Shown here piece by piece: positions 8,497-17,576 of a stretch of DNA of 64,000 nucleotides (positions within the stretch are counted from its first letter, which is position 1; every line of letters begins with the position of its first letter). The translations under genes were made by a program, and so were the position numbers. The notes under the pieces are model-generated. The model ran no database searches. It was not told the DNA's origin and worked only from the letters and a program-made list of their open reading frames with translations. The stretch spans positions 2,353,501 through 2,417,500 of the forward strand of contig NZ_CP060393.1 of assembly GCF_014274685.1 (NCBI RefSeq), read 5' to 3'. This stretch comes from Edaphobacter sp. 4G125. GTDB lineage: Bacteria > Acidobacteriota > Terriglobia > Terriglobales > Acidobacteriaceae.

Positions 8497-10965
8497 TCAG
8501 ACGGCGGAGAGCGCAAGGCCCGAGATTTTATCCTCGCCGTCGTTCGAGATCGGACGGTAGAACAACTGGTTGTTTTCAAGGTAGACCTCAAGGAATGCCG
8601 GCCGCTGCGGAATGCCGCCAGCGATCAGCGCTTCTGAGAGCGGATCTTCGATGTACTTCTGCAACGCCCTGCGCAGAGGGCGCGCTCCGTACGTGCGGTC
8701 TGAGGCCGTCTTTTCGATGATCCACTTCTTGGCCTCATCGGTCACCGAGATCGTGATCGACTTGTGCACCAGGTTTACGTTCAACTGTTGCACCAGCAGT
8801 TCGAGAATCTGCATCAGGTCCTGATCGTTCAACGAGGTGAAGATGATGATTTCGTCCAGACGGTTCAGGAACTCAGGGTTGAAGGTACGCTTCACCTCGC
8901 CCTTGACGAGCTCTTCCATCTTGTCGAGTACCAGTTCTTCTTTCTCACTCTGGAAGCCCAACCCCTGCCGTTTCTGCAGATGTTTGGCTCCGATGTTCGA
9001 GGTCATGATGATGATCGTGTTCTTGTAGTCGACCGTGTTACCGAGACCGTCGGTCAACTGGCCATCTTCAAAGACCTGCAATAGCAGGTTGAAGACATCC
9101 GGATGAGCCTTCTCGATCTCGTCGAGCAGCACAACGCAGTACGGATTGCGCTTCACACGTTCGGTGAGCTGTCCGCCCTCTTCATAGCCCACATATCCTG
9201 GAGGCGAACCGATGAGCTTGCTCACGGAGTGCTTCTCCATGAACTCCGACATATCGAACCGGATCAGCGCCTTTTCTGAGCCGAAGAGGAACTGCGCCAA
9301 GGTGCGAGCCATCTCCGTCTTGCCGACGCCGGTTGGTCCGAGGAACAGGAAGCTGCCGATCGGCCGGGCCGGATTCTTCAGACCAGCTCGCGAACGGCGA
9401 ATCGCACGTGCCAGGGCAGAGATAGCCTTCTCCTGCGAGATCACGCGCTTGTGCAGTTCTTCTTCTACGCGAAGCAGGCGTTGCGTCTCTTCTTCCTTGA
9501 GCGAAGTGATGGGGACGCCAGTCCACCGGCTGACCACATCTTCAATGTCCTCGCGCGTCACGATGCCTGCCGAGGAGTCGTCGAGGTGATACTTGTCGCG
9601 CAGAGCACGCAGGTTCTCGCGCTCCTTGCGCTCTTCGTCCGAGTAGAACCGTGCTTTCTCGAACTCGTGGTTCGCGATGGCATTCTCCATGCGGTGCACG
9701 ATGAATTTGATCCGCTTCTGGACCTCGGTGATCTCTTCGGGCAGGGAAGTCTGACGCAGCTTCACACGCGCTCCCGCCTCGTCGATCAGATCGATGGCCT
9801 TATCGGGAAGGAAGCGATCAGGGATGTACCGGCTCGAATGCGACACAGAGAACTGGATCGCATCGTCCGTATAACTGACAGCATGAAACTTCTCATACTT
9901 GTCTTTGATCCCCATCATGATCTTGACTGCGTCTTCTTCCGATGGAGGCGGAACTTTTACGGCCTGGAAGCGCCGTTCCAGCGAACGGTCCTTCTCGATC
10001 GACTTCCGATATTCGGCAGGGGTCGTTGCGCCAATGCATTGAATCTCGCCACGGCTCAGCGCAGGCTTCAGGATGTTTGCCGCATCCAGAGAGCCTTCTG
10101 CTGATCCCGCGCCGACCAGCGTGTGCAGTTCGTCGATGAAGACGATAGAGTTCTGGTTTTCCATCAACTCCTTCATGATGGTCTTCAGACGTTCTTCGAA
10201 CTGACCGCGGTACTTTGTGCCTGCGACGATCAGCGAGAGATCGAGCGCCAATACCCGTTTGTCCGCCAGAAAGCTCGGAACCTCACCGTCGGCGATCTTC
10301 TGGGCCAAACCCTCGACGATAGCCGTCTTACCAACGCCCGGCTCACCAATCAGGACTGGATTATTCTTCGTCCGGCGGCAGAGGATCTGGATGACCCGAT
10401 CAACCTCTGTGTCCCGGCCAACTAGGGGATCGAGTTGCTGGTCCATCGCCGCCTGAGTGAGGTCGCGCGAGAACTCTGCCAACATGCTCTGCTCGTTACG
10501 CTGGCTCTTTCCGGACTGAGAAGAAGGGGACTTCTCCTGGGTGGTCCGCTGCAATTCCTCTCGAATAGCAGGCAGCCGCAACCCACGCTCTGTCAGAATC
10601 TCAGCCGCAAAGCATTTCTCCTCCCGTAACAAGCCCAACAACAAGTGTTCCGTCCCGATGTGTTTGTGGGAGAGACGCTCTGCTTCCTCGGCCGCATACG
10701 CCAGCACTCGTTTGCATTCATTCGAAAGCGGAAGATCAACCGAGGTCGACACCTTCTCCCGAATCGTCGTATGTCCTTCAATCTGCTTGCGAATGGACTC
10801 CACCGAGGCATGCGACCGCAGAAAGCGATTCGTCAACGCCTTGTCTTCCCGTAGCAATCCCAGCAGCAGGTGTTCCGTTTCAATATACGGTGACCCGAAC
10901 TGACTTGCTTCGTAGCGGGCAAAGAAGATTACCCGCCGCGCCTTCTCCGTGTAGCGTTCGAACAT
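8497..10965 (-). CDS. clpC: ATP-dependent Clp protease ATP-binding subunit ClpC
   Basis: A class I Clp/Hsp100 unfoldase of 822 residues. In order: two Clp-N repeats (each with [11 protein letters not shown]), AAA+ domain 1 with GEPGVGKT, a short middle domain of ClpC type (coiled segment [17 protein letters not shown]), AAA+ domain 2 with GPTGVGKT and [11 protein letters not shown], and a C-terminal region. The short middle domain distinguishes it from ClpB. ClpC partners with ClpP, whose gene is about 4 kb away. No ctsR, mcsA or mcsB gene is adjacent, unlike in Firmicutes, so adaptor and control proteins must differ or lie elsewhere. The convergent ytxH gene shares its terminator. Confidence 0.96.
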   Translation of the reverse strand: MFERYTEKARRVIFFARYEASQFGSPYIETEHLLLGLLREDKALTNRFLRSHASVESIRKQIEGHTTIREKVSTSVDLPLSNECKRVLAYAAEEAERLSHKHIGTEHLLLGLLREEKCFAAEILTERGLRLPAIREELQRTTQEKSPSSQSGKSQRNEQSMLAEFSRDLTQAAMDQQLDPLVGRDTEVDRVIQILCRRTKNNPVLIGEPGVGKTAIVEGLAQKIADGEVPSFLADKRVLALDLSLIVAGTKYRGQFEERLKTIMKELMENQNSIVFIDELHTLVGAGSAEGSLDAANILKPALSRGEIQCIGATTPAEYRKSIEKDRSLERRFQAVKVPPPSEEDAVKIMMGIKDKYEKFHAVSYTDDAIQFSVSHSSRYIPDRFLPDKAIDLIDEAGARVKLRQTSLPEEITEVQKRIKFIVHRMENAIANHEFEKARFYSDEERKERENLRALRDKYHLDDSSAGIVTREDIEDVVSRWTGVPITSLKEEETQRLLRVEEELHKRVISQEKAISALARAIRRSRAGLKNPARPIGSFLFLGPTGVGKTEMARTLAQFLFGSEKALIRFDMSEFMEKHSVSKLIGSPPGYVGYEEGGQLTERVKRNPYCVVLLDEIEKAHPDVFNLLLQVFEDGQLTDGLGNTVDYKNTIIIMTSNIGAKHLQKRQGLGFQSEKEELVLDKMEELVKGEVKRTFNPEFLNRLDEIIIFTSLNDQDLMQILELLVQQLNVNLVHKSITISVTDEAKKWIIEKTASDRTYGARPLRRALQKYIEDPLSEALIAGGIPQRPAFLEVYLENNQLFYRPISNDGEDKISGLALSAV

Positions 10966-11327
10966 GTTCTCCCTTTCGAACCCGGCACCATCTCAGCCTG
11001 TAAGAGCCTTCGATGGGCGCTTATTTCCAACTTCCATTCCCCGCGTCCTGTCTTGCCCGCCTGGAGAACACATTGGGTGCTACCGCCTTATGCGGCGCAT
11101 CCATCCACTGGTACTAGTGTAGTCGCCGCGTCAACTCGTGCCTTATCTCGCAAAAGTTACTGCTTACACTACATCAATACCTATTCGACGCGATATGTGA
11201 AAAATGGGTTCATATGCCGGTAAAGCGGTATCCATCAATAAGTTCATGTCTGTCAAGAGGAAGTCCGCATATACAAAGCGGTATCCGTCGATAAGTTCAC
11301 ATCTCAGATGAAATGCCCAAAGTGCAG
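10966..11327. other. Intergenic region upstream of clpC with a diverged direct repeat
   Basis: No open frame with coding character is seen. The part next to clpC should hold the clpC promoter, though I cannot point to clear -35/-10 boxes or a CIRCE or CtsR operator. The part next to lolD carries the 30-bp direct repeat listed separately. Confidence 0.5.
11222..11304. repeat. 30-bp direct repeat pair downstream of lolD
   Basis: Units at 11222-11251 and 11275-11304 read AAAGCGGTATCC(A/G)TC(A/G)ATAAGTTCA and agree at 26 of 30 positions, 53 bp apart start to start. All four differences are transitions. Only two units are present, so this is not a CRISPR array; it could be a tandem duplication or a pair of protein-binding sites. 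Confidence 0.7.
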
Positions 11328-12068
11328 TTATCGGCACGGAACGTTTTCAAGCCGGCCATTCTTCAATCGAAGCATCCGTCCGCATCTCCCTGCAAAATCA
11401 GTATTATGCGTCACCAGAATGCTGGTAAGCCCATGGGCTCGATGCAGTCCCTGAATCATTTCAAAGACTGCTTCACCGGTCCGGGTATCCAGATCTCCGG
11501 TCGGCTCATCGGCCAGCAGGAGCTTCGGTTCCGTGATCAGGGCCCGTGCCAGGGAGATTCTCTGCTGTTCACCGCCGCTCAGCTCACCGGAACGATGCTG
11601 TCCGCGATCGGCCAGCCCAACCTCTCCGATCCAGAACTCCGCCCGTCGCAGTGCAGCGTCGCGACTCATCCCTCGTGCCAGCAGGGGCATGGCAACGTTC
11701 TCCAGTGCGGTGAATTCTGGCAGCAGATAGTGGAACTGCCACACGTATCCCACATCACGGTTGCGAAATTCCGCCGCCTGCCGCGGAGTGAAGGTACTCA
11801 GTCGCGACTCCCCGCAGAAGACCTCGCCCGCCGTAGGCTTATCCAGCGCAGCCAGCAGATGCAGTAAAGTGCTTTTACCGGCTCCGCTCTCACCCACAAT
11901 GGCGACCATCTCTCCGGCGAGAATTGTCAGGTCCAGTCCGCGAAACAGCTCTACTTCGCCACGCGCTGCTCCTGCAACTGCCGGGTAGACCTTCGTGAGC
12001 CCTTGGGCCTGTAGAACCACTTGTGGACCGTGCGGCGTTGGAAGGGGTTGAAGGGTCGCCTCATTCAT
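11328..12068 (-). CDS. lolD: Lipoprotein-releasing ABC transporter ATPase LolD-like
   Basis: ATP-binding subunit of a MacB/LolD-type transporter that, with a LolC/E permease, extracts lipoproteins from the inner membrane. Walker A is GESGAGKST, the signature is [15 protein letters not shown], Walker B is [12 protein letters not shown], and the switch His is in LVTHN. The start used, MNEATLQP, overlaps the permease stop as ATGAATGA, indicating translational coupling; a longer frame reaching back into the permease gene is not supported. Length from this start is 246 residues. The motif [15 protein letters not shown] is typical for the LolD/FtsE/MacB clade. Export of another substrate class cannot be excluded from sequence alone. 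Confidence 0.88.
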   Translation of the reverse strand: MNEATLQPLPTPHGPQVVLQAQGLTKVYPAVAGAARGEVELFRGLDLTILAGEMVAIVGESGAGKSTLLHLLAALDKPTAGEVFCGESRLSTFTPRQAAEFRNRDVGYVWQFHYLLPEFTALENVAMPLLARGMSRDAALRRAEFWIGEVGLADRGQHRSGELSGGEQQRISLARALITEPKLLLADEPTGDLDTRTGEAVFEMIQGLHRAHGLTSILVTHNTDFAGRCGRMLRLKNGRLENVPCR

Positions 12069-13323
12069 ATCGCAACGCCTCCGCCGGCAGGACTTTTGCT
12101 GCGCTTCCACTGGGGTACAGCGTAGCGATCAAGCTAACCCCCAACGACACCGCCGCAACCACTACCCCGTGCCACACACGAGGCGCAAAGGGCAGATAGT
12201 CGATGGAATATACCGATGAATCCAGAGGAAAGTGATAGTGGCCGCCGAACCAGCTCAGTCCATATCCAAGAAGCAGTCCCAGCGCTGTGCCGATCACACT
12301 GATCAGCAACCCTTGCAGCAGAAAAATCCTTCGCACCTGCATCTCTGTCACGCCGAAGCTCATCAGCACAGCAATATCGCGTGTCTTCTCCATCACCATC
12401 ATGGTCAGGGCGATCAGAATATTTAGTGCAGCAACACACACGATTAGAGCAAGCACAATGAAGGTCACAATCTGCTCGAGCTTCAATGCGCGGAACAACT
12501 CACGATTCTGCTCCATCCAACTCGTCGTCTGGAAACCCCCGCCTGCTTCCTGCTCAATCACCTTCGCAATCTGGTCTGCTTTATAAAGATCATCCACTTT
12601 GAAGCTGATCACCGAGATCAGGTCCGGCTCCGAAAACAGCCTCTGCGTATCTTTCAATCGCATAAAGGTGTAGGTGTTGTCGTACTGATAAAAACCTGAC
12701 TTGAAGATTCCCGCCACCTTGCAGCGTTGAACTCGCGGCAGCCAGCCCAGCGGAGTCATCTCACCCAATGGACTTGTAACAACAACGACATCGTCCACCT
12801 TGGCGCCAAGCGTCTCGGCCAGATCCTTGCCAATCACAATTGGCGGCATCGCCTGGCTGATTGGTTGATTCCCTAATTCGCTGTCTGGCGAACTGACGGG
12901 CTCCAGGGCTTCGGCCGATCCCTCGTATATCTTTTGCAGCAGATCTCCCACGGTCTTCTCTTCAGCGGGAATCACTCCCTTGACCAGTCCTCCACCACTC
13001 CTTGCTCCGCGCGAGATCAACACTTGCCCGTAGAGTCCCGGGGCAGCGGCAGTAACATGCGGAGTCTTTCTCAGCCTCTCCAACAACGGTTGCCAGTCTT
13101 TGATGCCATCGGCCGCAATTCGCATCAGGTCGATATGTGCAGTAGATCCCAACAGCCGTGCCTGCATATCCCGCCGCATCCCATTCGTGATCGCCAGGGC
13201 AATGATCAGTGAGGCGACGCCTGCTGCTACTCCAATCACCGAGATGATCGTGATCATGCCGACTACGGCCTGGCGGCGTTTCGCCCTGAGGTACCGCGCC
13301 GCAATAAATAGTTCAAATCGCAT
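12061..13323 (-). CDS. lolC: LolC/LolE-family ABC transporter permease
   Basis: A 420-residue inner-membrane permease of the FtsX/MacB_PCD superfamily. It begins FELFIAARYLRAKRRQ, the conserved LolC/E opening, followed by a membrane segment (about residues 20-45), a large periplasmic domain, and three C-terminal membrane segments (starting IVTFIVLALIVCVAALNILIA, VIGTALGLLLGYGLSWF, and VVVAAVSLGVSLIATLYP). The motif TRDIAVLMSFG between the second and third segments is typical of lipoprotein-releasing permeases. It is followed by lolD with overlapping stop and start. Only one permease gene is present, suggesting a homodimeric LolF/LolC-type complex. Confidence 0.87.
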   Translation of the reverse strand: MRFELFIAARYLRAKRRQAVVGMITIISVIGVAAGVASLIIALAITNGMRRDMQARLLGSTAHIDLMRIAADGIKDWQPLLERLRKTPHVTAAAPGLYGQVLISRGARSGGGLVKGVIPAEEKTVGDLLQKIYEGSAEALEPVSSPDSELGNQPISQAMPPIVIGKDLAETLGAKVDDVVVVTSPLGEMTPLGWLPRVQRCKVAGIFKSGFYQYDNTYTFMRLKDTQRLFSEPDLISVISFKVDDLYKADQIAKVIEQEAGGGFQTTSWMEQNRELFRALKLEQIVTFIVLALIVCVAALNILIALTMMVMEKTRDIAVLMSFGVTEMQVRRIFLLQGLLISVIGTALGLLLGYGLSWFGGHYHFPLDSSVYSIDYLPFAPRVWHGVVVAAVSLGVSLIATLYPSGSAAKVLPAEALRYE

Positions 13324-13433
13324 TCAGTCTCAGCTTACTAGGTTGTAACGATAGACTCTGGTCTGTTCAGCCTCGAGTCCTCACAAAAGCCATTCTGGGT
13401 GAGTCGGAGGGGTCTACGGTTTCTCATTCACCT

Positions 13434-14108
13434 TCACTGCACCATCACTCTCGGCAGATTCCAATGCTGCCACACCGCTACCATTCGTAGCGCAAAGCAC
13501 ACTACAGCTCCGGAGGTCATCACGACCCATCGCGTCAGGTTTAACCGCAGTCCGAGCACAACCACGAACGCTCCGGCAAGCGCGGCAGCTGCATATACAT
13601 CAGCTTGCAACACTCCAGGAACGCGATTGAGCAGAATGTCGCGGATCGTTCCGCCTCCTACAGCGGTGACGGCGCCCATCAGTACAGAGAGCAGGGGATT
13701 GATCCCGAACTCCATTGCCTTTCCCGCGCCTGCAACCGTGAACAAAGCCAGGCCAGCGGCGTCGAGGGTAATCATCAAACCCTGCGGAACCTGTTGAAAG
13801 AGCTGATAGAAGAAGAACACCACACCGCCGCCCAGGAAGGCTGTCGCCGGATACCTCCAGTCGCGCACACTGTTCGGTGGAATGGCCCCGATCATCAGAT
13901 CGCGGAGGAGGCCTCCGCCTAACGCTGTCGTGAAGGCGATGACCAGCAGGCCCAGAATATCCAGCTCGGCCCTGATTGCATCCAGCGCACCCTCGACCGC
14001 GAAGACCGCGACTCCCATCAGATCGACCACAAGCAGCAGAAAGTCCGGATGATAGAGATTGAAGCGGCCTACACCGCGTCGTGTACTCTCTTCGACCCCC
14101 TCCGTCAC
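13434..14108 (-). CDS. TRIC/UPF0126 family membrane protein
   Basis: A 224-residue integral membrane protein of about seven helices in two homologous halves, each with the glycine-rich pattern of the bacterial TRIC (UPF0126, YicG-like) family: ALGGGLLRDLMIGAIPP in the first half and AVGGGTIRDILLNRVPGVL in the second. Bacterial members form trimeric, potassium-permeable channels; the physiological role is poorly known. The start is a GTG that overlaps the stop of the upstream propeller gene (GTGA), so translation is probably coupled. A typical helix turn in the N-terminal half is LGLLVIAFTTALGGG. Confidence 0.85.
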   Translation of the reverse strand: MTEGVEESTRRGVGRFNLYHPDFLLLVVDLMGVAVFAVEGALDAIRAELDILGLLVIAFTTALGGGLLRDLMIGAIPPNSVRDWRYPATAFLGGGVVFFFYQLFQQVPQGLMITLDAAGLALFTVAGAGKAMEFGINPLLSVLMGAVTAVGGGTIRDILLNRVPGVLQADVYAAAALAGAFVVVLGLRLNLTRWVVMTSGAVVCFALRMVAVWQHWNLPRVMVQ

Positions 14109-16327
14109 CGCACGACCGCCTTTACTGCTGCCATGTTCTCGTAGCGGTCGTAAACCCGCACGGCGATCACATGCTCCTTCGCATCGGCAACAGGAGTTGT
14201 CGTCTGCGGAATCTCTGCTGTAAAGTCATACCGCTCCGTCCGAGAATCCGAGACCTGCCCCACCGGCTCCAGGTATTGCCACGGTCCGGCGTCGATGGAA
14301 TACTCCGCATGAGCAATCGGAGAAGTCGCATCAGACGCCTCCAAGGTCGCGTGAATCTTCTGCTTTGAGCCAGCACTCCCCGGAACAAGGGTTGCAGTCA
14401 GCGCACCCGGAACCGGAGGCGTTGTATCCACCACGAAGACCGGGCTGACGCGTTCGCCTTGCAGAGCCTCAGAGTCGGTATGAACCGGAGCGTCACTGGC
14501 GACTACCTTTAGTTCATAACCTCCATCCGGCAGCAGGGAAGAGTCGAAGCTGTAGAAGCGTTCGCTGATCTTGTCCTTCAGCAGTCTCCAGTTCTTCTCT
14601 CCGACGCCGCGATACCAGACCGCGAAGATCAACTCATCGCCATTGTCATCATGAGCCAGCCATCGCGCTGTCACCGAGTTTTTATCTTTTTGTGCCGTCA
14701 AAGGAGCCACGTTTGCATCTGGTTGAAAGCTCATCACCGGCGTCGCACCAGCGGGTTGTGGAAAAGCCACCTGCACCGTCGTATTCTGCGGGGCGCCGCT
14801 CCCTTGTGCAATGCGTGCTCCCGGCTGCACAACAATCTCGTCCACCATTGGGGCGACATTACGCGGAAGATAGTTTAGCCCTACGGCATCGATGCCAGCC
14901 GCAGCTCCAGAATGGAACACAGCCTTCCACTGTGCATACCGTCCAGGAGGTGCAGTCACAGCTCCATCGCTCCCGATTCGCGTCCATTCGCTCCAGCCCA
15001 TCAGTGGACTCGGAACATTTCCGCTTCGCACCCACAACTCATAACTTTGCGGATCGCCTTCGGCTCGCGTTTCGACGCGTCCCCACTTGGAGAAAACCTG
15101 TGTATCCAAGACCTCGCTCGTATAGGTCGACTCCTTGGCCGCAGCATCCGACAGCCGGAACAGTTTGCCGCTGTTGCTCGTCGCGACCAGCAGACTGTCT
15201 CTCGTTACAGCAAACGCCATTCCCTGTGCTGCATCGAGATGCGACACATCCGTAAACTGTCCCGGAGTTGCTATATCCACGCGATAAATTCGTCCGCGAT
15301 TTCCCGTTGCCGCCAGCAGAGCTCCATTTCTGAAAATAAGCGCGTAGACCACATCGTCTTTCATGCTGAGCAGACGCAGGGGCGTTCCATCCTTAGCGAT
15401 TCGGTAGATCTCGCTGCCTTCTGGAATTAGTGTGTTCGACCCAGCAGCACTGGAGGATCCAGGCTGCGCAAAGGTGACTGTGATGCCCACATTTCCCGTT
15501 ACGGGCAAAGGAGGAAGCGGTACCGAGCCCTTCGCTCCGACTCCTGCGGCATATACGTTTCCGCTCTCATCCATCGCCAGCGAGGTGATCTCTCTGCGAG
15601 AAGCCGCATATGCTGCAAAGGGTTTAGCTCCGGCTACCTTCGTGTCGATGCGATAGATCACACCGGCACCATCGGACCCCGCCCACAGCGTTCCATCGGG
15701 AGCCATCAGGAGGCATCGGATGTGTTGATCCGTCGTTTTCAATAAGACTTCGGCCTTGCCCCCGTTTGCAGGCACACGATATACCGCCGCAGGTGCGCCT
15801 GCCGCGACGTACACATCGCCGTTCTTCCCCGTCGCCAATCCCCACAGATACTTCGGCTTCTCCTCAGTAGTCGCTGGATCGAAGATGACCGTTCCCGAAG
15901 CCGCTCCCGCTGGAACGCGATAGACCTTTCCATCAGGCGAAGTCGCCGCCAGTACTGAGCCATCTGGAGCAACAGCGAGCGCCTGCACCGCCAGCTCCTT
16001 CGTCTCCAGAATCTTCTCTGCCTTTCCATCCGCAGCAACGCGCATCACGACGCCGGATCCTGCCGTACTTCCTCCCAGGCCAAGATAGGCATTCCCACTC
16101 CGATCGCTGGCAAGCGACCACGCATAGCTCTTGCCCGAGTCATAGACCTGCGACTTCGCTGGGCCGGCCTCGAGGCGTCCATCGCTTCGGATCGCTACAC
16201 CATCCGCCGTGCCGCGTTCCATCGCGTCATATCGATCGACAGACCAGAGCTTCGTACCCTGCGCCTGCATCGCCCCCGCCAGCACCACCGGCACAAGACA
16301 TCCGAGAACCAAAGACCGTTGCATCAT
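14105..16327 (-). CDS. Secreted beta-propeller protein with C-terminal Fn3-like region
   Basis: A 740-residue exported protein with a signal peptide ending in GAMQAQG (about residue 24). Residues about 30-400 contain repeated blades with the pattern ...AxxxDGxxxAGT/S...G.VYRV (for example VAPDGSVLAATSPDGKVYRV and APDGTLWAGSDGAGVIYRID), pointing to an NHL/YVTN-type propeller. The second half has beta-rich segments, including DDNGDELIFAVWYRG and VVDTTPPVPGAL, of the kind seen in Fn3- or Ig-like modules. No catalytic motif is recognised, so function is unknown; binding or scaffolding in the periplasm or at the surface is plausible. The stop overlaps the start of the TRIC gene. Confidence 0.65.
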   Translation of the reverse strand: MMQRSLVLGCLVPVVLAGAMQAQGTKLWSVDRYDAMERGTADGVAIRSDGRLEAGPAKSQVYDSGKSYAWSLASDRSGNAYLGLGGSTAGSGVVMRVAADGKAEKILETKELAVQALAVAPDGSVLAATSPDGKVYRVPAGAASGTVIFDPATTEEKPKYLWGLATGKNGDVYVAAGAPAAVYRVPANGGKAEVLLKTTDQHIRCLLMAPDGTLWAGSDGAGVIYRIDTKVAGAKPFAAYAASRREITSLAMDESGNVYAAGVGAKGSVPLPPLPVTGNVGITVTFAQPGSSSAAGSNTLIPEGSEIYRIAKDGTPLRLLSMKDDVVYALIFRNGALLAATGNRGRIYRVDIATPGQFTDVSHLDAAQGMAFAVTRDSLLVATSNSGKLFRLSDAAAKESTYTSEVLDTQVFSKWGRVETRAEGDPQSYELWVRSGNVPSPLMGWSEWTRIGSDGAVTAPPGRYAQWKAVFHSGAAAGIDAVGLNYLPRNVAPMVDEIVVQPGARIAQGSGAPQNTTVQVAFPQPAGATPVMSFQPDANVAPLTAQKDKNSVTARWLAHDDNGDELIFAVWYRGVGEKNWRLLKDKISERFYSFDSSLLPDGGYELKVVASDAPVHTDSEALQGERVSPVFVVDTTPPVPGALTATLVPGSAGSKQKIHATLEASDATSPIAHAEYSIDAGPWQYLEPVGQVSDSRTERYDFTAEIPQTTTPVADAKEHVIAVRVYDRYENMAAVKAVVR

Positions 16328-16365
16328 CGTTGACCTGAGTCTAAAGCAGGGAAGCCTCTCAAAAA

Positions 16366-16392
16366 AATACGAGAGCCTAATGCTCTCGTATT
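16366..16392 (-). terminator. Rho-independent terminator after the alcohol dehydrogenase gene
   Basis: An 11-bp perfect stem (16366-16376 with 16382-16392, loop CTAAT) is followed on the minus strand by seven T. It sits 35 bp past the stop of the dehydrogenase and insulates it from the propeller gene downstream. Confidence 0.88.
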
Positions 16393-16426
16393 CATTCGTA
16401 CGTTCCGTGAAAATCAGCGGTCGTTC

Positions 16427-17434
16427 TCAGTTCGTCAGAACTGCACGATACCGCACCTGGTTCTTCTTGACTCGAGCCACAGCTTCATTGGCTTTTGCCA
16501 TATCAAAGGACTCTGTAATCGCCCTTACGCCATGACGGGCAGCGACATCCAGCATCTCGTAGAGGTCCTTTGGGCTTCCCGTCGATGAACCCGAAACCGT
16601 CCGCTGCCCTCCAATCAGAATCGGCACTTGCAGCTGCATCGCCGACGGCGGAGCGCCTAGCATACACAGCACCCCATTCGGACGTAGTGCTTGAAGATAC
16701 GCGGACCAATCTTGCTCTGCATTCACGGTCGAAAGTAGCAGGTCAAAGCCCCCGGCGACCTTCTTGAGGGCCCCTGTGTCCCGTGTATTCACAAAGTGAT
16801 GGGCCCCGAGCTCTCGGGCCTCAACCTCTTTATCTTTCGAGGAGGAGAACGCTGTCACCTCGGCTCCAAACGTTCGTGCAAACTGGATGCCCAGATGGCC
16901 CAGGCCGCCGATTCCGATGATGCCTATCCGAGACGAAGGCCGAACCCCATAGTTGCGCAAAGGGGCATAAACCGTAATCCCGGCGCACAGCAGGGGAGCT
17001 ACATTCTCTCCGTCCAGATTTTTCGGCAGAGGAATGGCAAACCTCCAGTTCACGCGAATCTTGTCGGCAAAGCCTCCATTCCGTCCTACGCAAGTCGGCT
17101 GCGCTAGGGGACACATATGCTCGTTGCCGCTTCTGCACCACTCGCAGATCCCGCAGCTGTCCGCCTGCCAGCCTACCCCGGCCCGCTGCCCCACTGAGAG
17201 GTTGCGCACTTCCGTGCCAACGGCAATCACCGTACCGACGATCTCGTGTCCTGGAATAAACGGATACTGACTGGTTCCCCAGTCGTTGTTAATCAGGTGA
17301 AGATCGCTGTGACATACCCCACAGTGCGAGATCCTGATCTCCACCTCATTGGCTTTCAGCTCGCCCGGATCGAACTTGTATGGCAACAATTGCGCGCCAG
17401 CCGCATGCACAGCGAGGCCTTGAATCTCACTCAT
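16427..17434 (-). CDS. Zinc-dependent alcohol dehydrogenase
   Basis: A 335-residue medium-chain dehydrogenase that oxidises alcohols or reduces aldehydes with NAD(P). The catalytic zinc region is CGVCHSDLH with PGHEIVGTV, the structural zinc site has the four-Cys lobe CGICEWCRSGNEHMC, and the Rossmann fold glycine motif is GIGGLGHLGIQFA. The lobe and the CHSDLH signature fit the AdhA/CAD-like branch. Substrate is not predictable. The gene stands alone, with its own terminator downstream and an upstream space of about 140 bp for a promoter. Confidence 0.9.
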   Translation of the reverse strand: MSEIQGLAVHAAGAQLLPYKFDPGELKANEVEIRISHCGVCHSDLHLINNDWGTSQYPFIPGHEIVGTVIAVGTEVRNLSVGQRAGVGWQADSCGICEWCRSGNEHMCPLAQPTCVGRNGGFADKIRVNWRFAIPLPKNLDGENVAPLLCAGITVYAPLRNYGVRPSSRIGIIGIGGLGHLGIQFARTFGAEVTAFSSSKDKEVEARELGAHHFVNTRDTGALKKVAGGFDLLLSTVNAEQDWSAYLQALRPNGVLCMLGAPPSAMQLQVPILIGGQRTVSGSSTGSPKDLYEMLDVAARHGVRAITESFDMAKANEAVARVKKNQVRYRAVLTN

Positions 17435-17576
17435 TCAGAGTCCGTATCCTTTTCGCGCACGGCTTCTGCGCCGCGCAGTGGTTTGATGCTACATCATCGC
17501 TGTATGGAAAAGCGTTTTCTCAGCACCTTCTCGATAGATTCGAAGTGAATCTCTATAAGCACTTAGCGAATATATC

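Noticed and set aside
11222-11304. Possible CRISPR array
   Set aside because: Only two diverged units and no cas genes; a CRISPR needs more, near-identical repeats.
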